DNA of 64,000 nt. Source: Polynucleobacter sp. AP-Capit-er-40B-B4 (lineage in GTDB: Bacteria; Pseudomonadota; Gammaproteobacteria; Burkholderiales; Burkholderiaceae). The notes beneath the pieces are model-generated. The model saw only the letters and a program-made list of their open reading frames with translations. It did no database searches and had not been told where the DNA came from. The translations under genes were made by a program, and so were the position numbers. The stretch lies in the NCBI RefSeq assembly GCF_018882245.1, contig NZ_JACVOV010000001.1:124001-188000 (forward strand), written 5' to 3'. The number at the start of each line of letters is the position of its first letter. Position 1 is the stretch's first letter. This document shows, one piece after another, positions 56,274 to 64,000 of the stretch.

Positions 56274-56921
56274 ATGAACTTAAGCGCTACTGCAAAACCA
56301 AACCAAGCTGAAGTCGTCTATGTTGTTGATGATGATGAAGCAGTTAGAGATTCCCTCACTTGGCTTTTAGAGAGCAACGGTTATGTTGTACGCTGCCATG
56401 CAAGCGCTGAACGTTTCTTGCAGTCTTTGCAAAGTACCGATAAGTCCACCATCTCATGCGCCATTTTGGATGTTCGCATGCCTGGTATGTCAGGCCTTGA
56501 ATTACAAGAGCGCTTAACTGCTGAAAATTTGCCAATGCCAGTTGCCTTCATCACAGGTCACGGCGATGTTTCTATGGCAGTTTCCACCATGAAACGTGGT
56601 GCAGTAGATTTCATTGAAAAACCTTTTAAAGAAAATGATCTCTGTGGTTTAGTAGATCGCATGCTTGCTAAAGCCCGCATTGATTACTCACAAGCAAGCC
56701 AACGCAAAATTACTCAGAGCTTACTCAGTAAACTGACTGGTCGTGAACGTCAAGTTCTTGAGCGCATTGTTGCCGGTCGCTTAAATAAACAAATTGCTGA
56801 TGATCTTGGTATTTCTATCAAGACAGTTGAAGCACACCGTGCCAACATCATGGAAAAGCTCAATGTCAATACCGTAGCAGACCTGCTCCGCTTGGCTTTA
56901 TCTGATCCACAACCTAATTAA
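56274..56921 (+). CDS. FixJ/TtrR-type response regulator
   Basis: The 215-residue regulator has a receiver domain (about 14-130) with acidic pocket DDDEAV, phospho-acceptor Asp66 in ILDVRMPG, Thr in FITGHGD and Lys in FIEKPF, and a LuxR-type HTH (about 147-210; LTGRERQVLERIVAGRLNKQ, then KTVEAHRANIMEKLNV). It should be phosphorylated by the upstream kinase. Targets are unknown; its position suggests control of the divergent pyruvate dehydrogenase operon or of its own operon. folD follows after 15 bases. Confidence 0.92.
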   Translation: MNLSATAKPNQAEVVYVVDDDEAVRDSLTWLLESNGYVVRCHASAERFLQSLQSTDKSTISCAILDVRMPGMSGLELQERLTAENLPMPVAFITGHGDVSMAVSTMKRGAVDFIEKPFKENDLCGLVDRMLAKARIDYSQASQRKITQSLLSKLTGRERQVLERIVAGRLNKQIADDLGISIKTVEAHRANIMEKLNVNTVADLLRLALSDPQPN

Positions 56922-56936
56922 CATCAGGGTCTAGAG

Positions 56937-57791
56937 ATGCCAGCGCAATTATTAGATGGAAACGCCCTTTCTAAGAAGCTTCGTACTGAGATAGCAGCCC
57001 GCGGTGCAATTGTTACCGCCAAAGGTACTCGCCCTGGCTTGGCCGTGATCGTAGTTGGCGACAATCCTGCCAGCGCTGTATATGTACGCAATAAAGTCAA
57101 GGCTTGTGAAGACGTTGGTTTTCATTCCGTTTTAGAGCGCTACTCCGCTGAACTTGGTGAAGAAGAGTTGCTAGCTCGAATTGCTACCCTGAATGCAGAT
57201 CCTGCTATTCATGGAATTTTGGTGCAACTGCCATTGCCAGAGCACATTGCATCTGAACGCGTACTCGAAGCAATTGCTCCAGAGAAAGACGTAGATGGCT
57301 TTCACGTGGCTAATGCTGGCGCATTGATGGTTGGCCAACCAGAATTCAAACCGTGCACACCTTATGGTTGCATGAAGATTCTAGAAAGCATTGAATATCC
57401 AATTCGTGGTGCCCGCGCTGTAATTGTTGGTGCATCTAACATTGTTGGTAAGCCAATGGCCATGTTACTGCTACAAGCAGGCGCAACCGTCACCATCTGC
57501 AATAGCAAAACGCGTGACCTGGCACACCACACAAAGGATGCTGATATCTTGGTAGTTGCTACCGGCAAACCTAAGATGATCTCTGGTGATATGGTCAAAA
57601 ATGGTGCGGTAGTAATTGACGTAGGTATCAATCGCCTGCCAGATGGCAAGCTTTGTGGGGATGTTGATTTTGACACTGCCAAATATGTCGCTGGCTGGAT
57701 TACCCCCGTTCCTGGTGGCGTTGGTCCTATGACCATCACCATGCTCCTGATGAACACCTTAGAAGCAGCTGAAAAGGCATCAAAGCACTAA
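56937..57791 (+). CDS. folD: Methylene-THF dehydrogenase/cyclohydrolase FolD
   Basis: FolD interconverts 5,10-methylene- and 10-formyl-tetrahydrofolate and makes NADPH. The 284-residue protein has the catalytic [13 protein letters not shown] lysine, the QLPLPEHI motif, the substrate-binding [14 protein letters not shown] and the NADP site [21 protein letters not shown], ending with [18 protein letters not shown]. Length is normal. It follows the response regulator by 15 bases and may share its transcript. Confidence 0.97.
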   Translation: MPAQLLDGNALSKKLRTEIAARGAIVTAKGTRPGLAVIVVGDNPASAVYVRNKVKACEDVGFHSVLERYSAELGEEELLARIATLNADPAIHGILVQLPLPEHIASERVLEAIAPEKDVDGFHVANAGALMVGQPEFKPCTPYGCMKILESIEYPIRGARAVIVGASNIVGKPMAMLLLQAGATVTICNSKTRDLAHHTKDADILVVATGKPKMISGDMVKNGAVVIDVGINRLPDGKLCGDVDFDTAKYVAGWITPVPGGVGPMTITMLLMNTLEAAEKASKH

Positions 57792-57844
57792 GGATTTAAC
57801 TGGGGCTTTTGGCAAAATTGCTCCCAGTCCATTAAGCTAGAGGG

Positions 57845-59971
57845 ATGACTGCATCCCTCACCAAGACCCTCCCTGCTGAATTACAAAACAATCCTCTGGT
57901 TACTTTTGGTCGTGGCATTGCTGCCTACTCTGAAGTAAAGCCTGAGCACATTGCCCCAGCAATTGAATACCTATTGAAGCATGCACAAGACGCGGTGGAT
58001 GAAGCAGTAAATCCAAATACAGCGCCATCTTGGAATGCGTTGGCTGAGCCACTAGAGGACGCTACAGAGTCTTTAGGGAGATCTTGGGGCGTGATCTCTC
58101 ACCTCAATAGTGTTGCCGATACACCAGAATTACGAGCCGCCTATGGCGCAATGCTGCCCAAGGTGACCGCCTTCTTTTCAAGTCTTGGACAGAATTTAGA
58201 TCTCTACCAGAAATTTAAAGAACTCAGCAAGTCTCCAGACTTTGTAAAACTGAGTTCTGCTCAAAAGAAAGTTATTGAAAACTCCTTGCGCGATTTTCGC
58301 CTTGGCGGTGCAGAGCTGAGCGATGCAGACAAACCGCGTTTTGCCCAAATTCAGGATGAGCAAGCAACCTTAGGTAAAGCCTTTTCTGACCACGTCTTAG
58401 ATGCAACCGATGGCTTTGTGCACCTTGTAACGGATAAAGCAGATCTAGTTGGATTGCCTGAGGATGTTGTTGCTGCAGCTGCCGATACCGCTCAGCAGAA
58501 GAATCTACAGGGCTGGGCATTTACACTGCACTTCCCTTCTTACTATCCAGTCATGCAGTACTCAGAAAATCGCGCGTTACGCCGCTTGATGTACGAGGCC
58601 TATGTCACCCGTGCTTCAGAGCTTGCGCCACAGTACGCCAAAGGCAAGCTGGATTGGGACAACACACAAAATATGCTAGAGCAACTCAGACTGCGCGATG
58701 AAGAAGCGCGCATGCTGGGATTTAAGAACTATGCTGCGCTAAGCTTGGCACCAAAGATGGCTAATAGCGTTGAGGAAGTTGACGCTTTCTTAACGAATTT
58801 CGCCCAGAAGGCAAAACCATTTGCACTCAAGGATTGGCAAGAGCTTTCGGAATTTGCTAAATCCGAACTTGCGATTATCAATGGCTTAGAACCTTGGGAT
58901 GTTGCATTTGCCTCTGAGCGATTGAAGCAAGAGCGTTACTCATTCTCCGAAAATGAACTCAAACAGTATTTCCCATTACCCAAAGTATTAGATGGACTCT
59001 TCCAAGTGATCCAAACTTTGTTTGGTGTGAAGATTGAAGCGGCTAACCTGCCTACATGGCATGCTGACGTGCAATCCTTCTCGGTAAAGAATGCCAAAGG
59101 CAGCATCGTGGCTTATTTCTATCTCGATCCCTATGCTCGTCCTGGCAAGCGTGGCGGCGCCTGGATGGATGATGCCCGCGGTCGCAGAGTATTGCCCAAT
59201 GGAGAAATCCAAATACCTGTGGCGTATTTAGTTTGTAACTTTGCGCCCCCAGTCAAAGTCGATGGCGTATTACGTCAACCTACGATTACTCATGATGATG
59301 TGATTACCCTCTTCCACGAGAGTGGTCATGGCTTGCATCATCTATTAACTCAAGTTAGTGCTTTGGGTGTATCAGGCATTAATGGCGTTGAGTGGGATGC
59401 TGTTGAATTGCCAAGTCAATTTATGGAAAACTTCTGCTGGGAATGGGAAGTTTTAGAAAAGATGACTGCGCACGCTGAAACTGGTAAACCGTTGCCGCGC
59501 GAACTCTTTGAAAAAATCTTAGCAGCTAAGAATTTCCAAAATGGCTATATGACTTTGCGTCAGATTGTGATGTCATTAACCGACTGGCGTCTACACTCCA
59601 GCCTGAGTACCAAAGATGCAAAAGATCAGGTAGTGCTCGATCTATCAAGAACGATTGCCGATCAATTTAATGTCATCCCACAGCCCGCCATCTCTCGCTG
59701 GATTAATACCTTCAGTCATATTTTTGCAGGTGGCTATGCAGCAGGCTATTACAGCTACAAATGGGCAGAAGTTTTATCCGCGGATGTCTACTCTGCCTTT
59801 GAAGAAGCCGCCAAGCTTACTGGTAGCGTGCTAGATGAAAAAACGGGTACACGTTATCGCGAAGAGATCTTGGAGGTTGGTGGCAGCCGTCCAGCAGCTG
59901 AATCCTTCAAGGCTTTTAGAGGTAGAGAACCAAGCATTGATGCCCTTCTCAGGCATGGTGGCTTGGCTTAA
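57845..59971 (+). CDS. prlC: Oligopeptidase A (M3 family) PrlC
   Basis: PrlC is a cytoplasmic zinc peptidase that breaks down signal peptides and other oligopeptides. The 708-residue protein has the M3 zinc motif FHESGHGLHHLLT (HExxH) with the downstream glutamate in WDAVELPSQFMENF, and conserved HADVQSFSVKN and YYSYKWAEVLSADVYSAF. It is full length. It is followed by a terminator and is 53 bases behind folD. Confidence 0.96.
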   Translation: MTASLTKTLPAELQNNPLVTFGRGIAAYSEVKPEHIAPAIEYLLKHAQDAVDEAVNPNTAPSWNALAEPLEDATESLGRSWGVISHLNSVADTPELRAAYGAMLPKVTAFFSSLGQNLDLYQKFKELSKSPDFVKLSSAQKKVIENSLRDFRLGGAELSDADKPRFAQIQDEQATLGKAFSDHVLDATDGFVHLVTDKADLVGLPEDVVAAAADTAQQKNLQGWAFTLHFPSYYPVMQYSENRALRRLMYEAYVTRASELAPQYAKGKLDWDNTQNMLEQLRLRDEEARMLGFKNYAALSLAPKMANSVEEVDAFLTNFAQKAKPFALKDWQELSEFAKSELAIINGLEPWDVAFASERLKQERYSFSENELKQYFPLPKVLDGLFQVIQTLFGVKIEAANLPTWHADVQSFSVKNAKGSIVAYFYLDPYARPGKRGGAWMDDARGRRVLPNGEIQIPVAYLVCNFAPPVKVDGVLRQPTITHDDVITLFHESGHGLHHLLTQVSALGVSGINGVEWDAVELPSQFMENFCWEWEVLEKMTAHAETGKPLPRELFEKILAAKNFQNGYMTLRQIVMSLTDWRLHSSLSTKDAKDQVVLDLSRTIADQFNVIPQPAISRWINTFSHIFAGGYAAGYYSYKWAEVLSADVYSAFEEAAKLTGSVLDEKTGTRYREEILEVGGSRPAAESFKAFRGREPSIDALLRHGGLA

Positions 59972-59996
59972 TTGATTCGCTGGATTGCGCAAACAG

Positions 59997-60020
59997 AAAA
60001 ACCACCCAAGGGTGGTTTTT
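59997..60020. terminator. Bidirectional terminator after prlC
   Basis: ACCACC and GGTGGT form a stem with a four-base loop, preceded by AAAA and followed by TTTT. It serves prlC and, on the other strand, the lipase gene that ends at 60085. Confidence 0.88.
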
Positions 60021-60084
60021 CAGCTTCTTGAGCTATGAATTTCAAGAGTTCATTTTTGATTTAACTTCTGCTTTCGTTTCTGAT

Positions 60085-61389
60085 TTAGTTTTTTGGGCAA
60101 GCATTCTCTAGAGGCTTTCCTACTACACGATCCTTAATCCATGATAAATAAAATGGCTTAGATGATCCAGGGGTCGTAAAGTGAGACTGCTCGCCAGGTA
60201 ATTGCATTCTTCCAACATTCCCGCCAAGTTTGCAAACTTGATCTTGGTAGAGCTTATGCATCATTGGAGGAACGGCGGTATCTTTAGTGCCAAAGTAAAT
60301 TTGCACTGGTGCAATAGGCTTTACTACCGGTACACCACCCTTCAACATTGCCTGTGCCCAAGCAAGCGTGTTGCTAGGGGCAGACTTTAATAAGCTAGCG
60401 TAGTTTGCACCATAGTTAAAGTTAAAGGTGTCACTGGCTGCGTGCATACATTTATTGCTATAAATATCATTAGCCACTTTCACACCCTCATCGGTAAAGA
60501 GGTCTGATAATTTCAGATTAGGAAAGGCGGCTTGAGTTCCCCAGTAGTACATCGTTGCATGGGTGAAATTAAAGACGTTATCCAAAAACATCTTTTGCGA
60601 ACCTTGCAGATATTTATCCGCAGCAGCTTGATCAAGCTTGCCTGCTGGAGCAAGTATAGAAATATCTTGCGGTGCTAGAGCCACAAAACCAACAATATCT
60701 ACACCATCAAATGCAGTGCCGATTTGCTTAATATAGTCAGGCATTCCAGCTAAGGCAATGACGGCTCCACCGCCTTGCGACCAACCATAAACAATCGTCT
60801 TCTTATTAGCACCCGTCTCTTTCATGGAGCCAGCGGCACGAGCGGCATTGAGCGTATCCATACCATTAGTAGCTGCGACACTATATTGATGTCTACCGCC
60901 ACTACCCAAACCTTGGTAATCGGTTGCAGCTAATACGTAACCTTCTTTAATAAATTCTTCTACCGCTGGAATTCCATAATCTGTCCAAGAATTTCCACCA
61001 ACCAAGAAATACTCATTCAAAGGAACTGCTGGATCAATAACCTGTGATGGACCGCAATTTTGCGCTGCCCCCGTTGTGCCATGTGCCCACGTCATCACTG
61101 GTCGACCGCCTGCAGGAGCCTGACCCAATGGCGCAACTACTAAGCCCGTTGAAATGGTTTTGCGACCAGAGATATCAGATGAAATATAAGCAATCCTCCA
61201 GGCTTGAGCGCCTTTGACAGATGTTTCAATTTTTTCCTGCTTAATCACTTGCCCTAATTTACCTTCAGGGGCCATCTTCATTACTGCTGCATAAAAAGGC
61301 TGCACTGGAGGGTCAGCAAATACAGCGGTAGATAAAACTCCGAAGGCGACACCGAGCGCCAAAACTGAAAGACGAGTGATTTTTTTCAT
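60085..61389 (-). CDS. Secreted alpha/beta-hydrolase of the LIP lipase family
   Basis: The 434-residue protein has a signal peptide ending VFAD and an alpha/beta-hydrolase fold. The nucleophile elbow is GWSQGG, the acid is in FGTKDTAVPP and the histidine in EQSHFTTPG, and WAHGTTG fits the oxyanion region. This matches the secretory (fungal-type LIP) lipase family, also found in bacteria, so an esterase or lipase acting outside the cytoplasm is likely. A short imperfect hairpin lies just upstream. Substrate is not determined. Confidence 0.85.
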   Translation of the reverse strand: MKKITRLSVLALGVAFGVLSTAVFADPPVQPFYAAVMKMAPEGKLGQVIKQEKIETSVKGAQAWRIAYISSDISGRKTISTGLVVAPLGQAPAGGRPVMTWAHGTTGAAQNCGPSQVIDPAVPLNEYFLVGGNSWTDYGIPAVEEFIKEGYVLAATDYQGLGSGGRHQYSVAATNGMDTLNAARAAGSMKETGANKKTIVYGWSQGGGAVIALAGMPDYIKQIGTAFDGVDIVGFVALAPQDISILAPAGKLDQAAADKYLQGSQKMFLDNVFNFTHATMYYWGTQAAFPNLKLSDLFTDEGVKVANDIYSNKCMHAASDTFNFNYGANYASLLKSAPSNTLAWAQAMLKGGVPVVKPIAPVQIYFGTKDTAVPPMMHKLYQDQVCKLGGNVGRMQLPGEQSHFTTPGSSKPFYLSWIKDRVVGKPLENACPKN

Positions 61390-61405
61390 GGATAGATGGT
61401 GATAT

Positions 61406-61421
61406 TAGGTTCTTAAACCTA
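61406..61421. promoter_or_regulatory. Short inverted repeat upstream of the lipase gene
   Basis: TAGGTT and AACCTA flank four bases, 17 bases before the lipase ATG on the minus strand. It could be an operator or a leader hairpin; no regulator is nearby. Confidence 0.25.
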
Positions 61422-61456
61422 TATTAGACACCAAGCTATGCAGCAATTAGAGTTAA

Positions 61457-62305
61457 CTATACTTTTTGAATAATAGCAATCACAGGAGCATGGTCAGAAG
61501 GCTGCTCCCAGGTTCTGGGCTCTTTATCCACTTCGCTAGCGGTGCATTTTTCTTTAAGCGCCTCACTGAGCAGTATGTGGTCGATACGCATTCCGGCATT
61601 TCTTCTGAAACCCATCATGCGATAGTCCCACCAACTAAAGGTTTTTGGTGACTGCTCAAACATTCTGAAAGAGTCTGTTAAGCCTAATTCAACCAATTTT
61701 TGGAAAGCCTGACGCTCCTCTGGAGAAACTAAGTTCTGCCCGATCCACTTAGAGGGATCGTGCACATCATCATCAGTAGGCGCAATATTGAAGTCCCCCA
61801 GCAAAGCTAAACGCGAGTTCTGCTGGAGCTCTTCGCCTAACCAAGTTTGCAAGGCATTAAGCCAGCTGAGCTTGTATACAAATTTGTCGCTATCGGGTGA
61901 TTGCCCATTTGGAAAATAGGCAGAGACCAACCTCATCGGCTGCGTTCCCGCAAAGGGAATCGTGGCAGCTAAGATTCTCTGCTGCTCATCTTCGAAGCTT
62001 GGAATATTTCTAATGGGTTTTAGAAAGCTGGTTGCTGTGTCAGATGCAATCGGCGCTAGTGCCGCCTTGCGCACAATGATGGCTACACCGTTATAGGTCT
62101 TTTGACCTGCAGCCAGACTCAAGTAACCTGCATCCTCAAGTTCTTTATGCGGATATTTATCATCCGTAAGTTTGAGCTCCTGCAAACACAGCGCATCAAT
62201 AGGCTGCTGCTTTTTTTCCTGATCCTGTAGCCAACGCAGGACTTGTGGAAGGCGAACTTTTAAGGAGTTCACATTCCACGCGGCTATGCGAACCGAATCA
62301 GTCAT
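61457..62305 (-). CDS. xthA: Exodeoxyribonuclease III / AP endonuclease XthA
   Basis: XthA cleaves abasic sites and removes 3' blocking groups in base excision repair. The 282-residue protein has the exonuclease III-endonuclease fold with IAAWNVNSLKVRLP, LCLQELKL (metal Glu), LLGDFNIAP, WWDYRMMGFRRNAGMRIDHIL and the catalytic histidine in SDHAPV. I choose the ATG at 62305, which overlaps the ntrC stop by eight bases; an upstream in-frame start lies deep inside ntrC. Confidence 0.94.
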   Translation of the reverse strand: MTDSVRIAAWNVNSLKVRLPQVLRWLQDQEKKQQPIDALCLQELKLTDDKYPHKELEDAGYLSLAAGQKTYNGVAIIVRKAALAPIASDTATSFLKPIRNIPSFEDEQQRILAATIPFAGTQPMRLVSAYFPNGQSPDSDKFVYKLSWLNALQTWLGEELQQNSRLALLGDFNIAPTDDDVHDPSKWIGQNLVSPEERQAFQKLVELGLTDSFRMFEQSPKTFSWWDYRMMGFRRNAGMRIDHILLSEALKEKCTASEVDKEPRTWEQPSDHAPVIAIIQKV

Positions 62306-63749
62306 CGATTCCCAACTCTTGCAACTTACGGGTAATCGTATTGCGTCCAATACCTAGACGTTGAGCGGCCTCCACTCTTCTACCGCGCGTTACTTCAAGC
62401 GCTGCTTGTAATACCGCTTTTTCGAAGCGCGCAGTGAGGGCATCAAAGACTTCTTTATCGCCGTCTTGCAGCATCTTTACAGCGAGACGTCCTAAGCCGC
62501 TCTCCCAGTCACCTGAGGCGACTTTAGTGGGGGCGGGATTGCTTGGCGAGGACTCACCATGAAGAATCACGGGTTGCTCGCTAGCTTCCGCAACGATATC
62601 GGCAGGCAAATCACTAACCCCAATCACATTGGCGGGCGTCATTACCGTGAGCCAATGGCATAAATTCTCTAATTGGCGCACGTTACCTGGAAATGGCATA
62701 GCGCTGATTTCTTTTAAGACTTCATCAGAGAGCTTTTTAGGATCAACCCCTAAAGACTTGGCGCAACTGAGCATGAAATGACGAGCCAACATTGGAATAT
62801 CTTCACTACGCTCACGCAATGAAGGCATGCGCAAACGAATGACATTCAGGCGATGCAATAAATCTTCGCGGAATAGTCCTGCAGCAACTCGAGCATCTAG
62901 ATTCTGATGGGTCGATGCGATGATGCGAACGTTTGCCTTAATTGGGTCTTGACCGCCGATACGATAAAAATGACCGTCAGACAAGACTCGGAGCAAACGG
63001 GTCTGCAGATCAAATGGAAGATCACCTACCTCACCTAAAAATAGGGTGCCACCATCAGCTTGCTCAAAGCGACCGCGTCGCAGAGTTTGTGCGCCAGGAA
63101 AGGCGCCACGCTCATGACCAAACAACTCAGACTCTAATAAATCTTTTGGTACGGCCGATGTGCTCAAAGAAACAAAGGGTCCTTTTGCGCAAGGGCTGTG
63201 CTTATGCAATGCATGAGCTACCAACTCTTTACCAGTACCGGACTCGCCAGTAATCAGGACTGTCGCATTGGATTGAGCTAAACGACCAATCGCACGAAAG
63301 ATTTCTTGCATGGCTGGTGCTTGACCAATGATCTCCGTAGCATCTTGGCGCCAGGCGGTTAGTTCTTTAGCGCCAGAATCATTGCGAATGCCCTGCTCAA
63401 CCGCACGATGAATCAGCTCCACCGCTTTTTCTACATCAAATGGTTTAGTAAGGTACTCAAATGCGCCACCTTGAAATGAAGAGACAGCTGAATCCAAATC
63501 AGAGTAAGCCGTCATGATGATGACAGGCAAATTCGGATGGCTAGCCTTTACATGCTGCAAGAGATCCAAGCCATTACCGCGTGGCATCCGGATATCTGAA
63601 ATCAACACTTGGGGGGATTCTTTTTCCAAGGCATTCAGAACATCGTTTGGATTAGAAAAGCTCTTATGCGGAATATTCTCACGCGATAACGCCTTTTCTA
63701 AAACCCAACGAATAGATTGATCATCGTCGACGATCCAAATTGGTTTCAT
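62298..63749 (-). CDS. ntrC: NtrC-family response regulator with altered sigma-54 motifs
   Basis: This is the nitrogen regulator partner of NtrB, with a receiver domain (Asp52 in ISDIRMP, residues about 3-120), an AAA+ sigma-54 activator domain (about 140-375) and a C-terminal Fis-type helix-turn-helix (AAQRLGIGRNTITRKLQ, 480 region). Walker A GESGTGKE (168-175) is intact. Two key motifs are changed: the sigma-54 contact loop is GAFPGA (215-220) instead of GAFTGA, and Walker B is LFLGE with Gly239 in place of Asp. Both differ from the usual residue by one base. Length (483) is normal, so this is not a pseudogene by frame. Confidence 0.93.
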   Translation of the reverse strand: MKPIWIVDDDQSIRWVLEKALSRENIPHKSFSNPNDVLNALEKESPQVLISDIRMPRGNGLDLLQHVKASHPNLPVIIMTAYSDLDSAVSSFQGGAFEYLTKPFDVEKAVELIHRAVEQGIRNDSGAKELTAWRQDATEIIGQAPAMQEIFRAIGRLAQSNATVLITGESGTGKELVAHALHKHSPCAKGPFVSLSTSAVPKDLLESELFGHERGAFPGAQTLRRGRFEQADGGTLFLGEVGDLPFDLQTRLLRVLSDGHFYRIGGQDPIKANVRIIASTHQNLDARVAAGLFREDLLHRLNVIRLRMPSLRERSEDIPMLARHFMLSCAKSLGVDPKKLSDEVLKEISAMPFPGNVRQLENLCHWLTVMTPANVIGVSDLPADIVAEASEQPVILHGESSPSNPAPTKVASGDWESGLGRLAVKMLQDGDKEVFDALTARFEKAVLQAALEVTRGRRVEAAQRLGIGRNTITRKLQELGIDD

Positions 63750-64000
63750 GATGCTTTCTCCTGCCTACGGTATGGAATTTGAATATGAAAATCGGTGCGT
63801 CCAGGACGGCTATTACAAGAAATAAAGCCCTGGTGCTGCTGAACAAAGGTTTGCGCCAAAGTAAGACCAAGCCCACTACCACCATCTCTACCCGAGACCA
63901 GCGGGAAGAAGATACGCTCAATAATTTCTTCTGGGATACCTGGGCCGTTATCAATTACATGCAAATCCATCGCCAACTTATAGCGATGCTTGGCAATAGT
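63746..64000 (-). CDS. glnL: NtrB (GlnL) nitrogen sensor kinase, C-terminal part
   Basis: Only the last 84 residues are in the window; the gene continues beyond 64000. The visible part is the ATP-binding end of a histidine kinase: the DNGPGIPEE box, a FFPLVSGRDGGSGLGLTLAQ G-box and a C-terminal strand FHIQIPYRRQ. Its stop overlaps the ntrC start by four bases (ATGA). NtrB phosphorylates NtrC when nitrogen is scarce; the assignment rests on this arrangement and the G-box form. Confidence 0.88.
   Translation of the reverse strand, partial: TIAKHRYKLAMDLHVIDNGPGIPEEIIERIFFPLVSGRDGGSGLGLTLAQTFVQQHQGFISCNSRPGRTDFHIQIPYRRQEKAS

Noticed and set aside
62298-63749. NtrC as a frameshifted pseudogene
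   Set aside because: The frame is open over the normal length, and the HTH and receiver are intact; only two motif residues are altered.

Overview
The window looks like a core-genome segment of a free-living betaproteobacterium of the family Burkholderiaceae, most likely a Polynucleobacter or close relative. The reasons are moderate G+C, very tight packing, Burkholderiales-type gene order (leuCDB-asd-fimV-truA-trpFBA-accD-folC-dedD-cvpA-purF-metZ; gntR-mdh divergent, beside sdhCDABE-gltA; aceE-aceF-lpdA), and families such as DUF2863 and DUF3429. I place 62 protein genes, one of them cut by the window end. I see no rRNA, tRNA, insertion sequence, prophage or CRISPR array. No gap without a gene exceeds 300 bases; the two longest, 53508-53712 and 46586-46783, are divergent promoter regions.

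Layout. 1-4590 (minus): an ArsR-family regulator followed by soxC-soxD-soxY-soxZ-soxA, the periplasmic thiosulfate-oxidation system; the cluster probably continues beyond base 1. 4591-6457 (plus): molybdate transporter genes modB-modC, divergent from sox across a 28-base near-palindrome. 6462-28178 (minus): an unusually long co-directional run from sdhC through gltA, the leu, asd, trp, acc, fol and pur genes to metZ and a methyltransferase. It covers the TCA cycle, leucine, tryptophan, methionine/threonine precursor, folate, purine and fatty acid synthesis. 28324-30597: a GntR regulator divergent from mdh, which is followed by a lysozyme-inhibitor-like protein. 30694-32681 (minus): DUF2863 and yaaA. 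32767-44559 (plus): aminotransferase, glutathione transferase, 3-hydroxyacyl-CoA dehydrogenase, rarA, a periplasmic cyclophilin, a pabB-pabC fusion, a Nudix hydrolase, the N-degron transferases aat and bpt, pyrD and an IclR regulator. 44562-46585 (minus): a PBP7-type endopeptidase and an EamA exporter. 46784-47338 (plus): a phasin. 47394-53507 (minus): the pyruvate dehydrogenase complex. 53713-59971 (plus): a PAS-domain histidine kinase with a FixJ-type response regulator, folD and prlC. 60085-64000 (minus): a secreted lipase, xthA, ntrC and the end of ntrB.

How it works together. The gene set fits an aerobic heterotroph in fresh water that gains extra energy from thiosulfate, stores polyhydroxybutyrate (phasin, 3-hydroxybutyryl-CoA dehydrogenase) and makes its own amino acids. 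SoxC is a molybdenum enzyme, so the divergent molybdate transporter makes metabolic sense.

No clearly new multi-gene system is visible. The strongest oddities are (1) an NtrC whose sigma-54 contact loop reads GAFPGA and whose Walker B aspartate is glycine; (2) the palindrome shared by the ArsR-sox and modBC promoters; (3) palindromic sites in the gntR/mdh, aceE/kinase, iclR and phasin control regions; and (4) short tandem repeats in several spacers, including three 9-base repeats directly before leuD.
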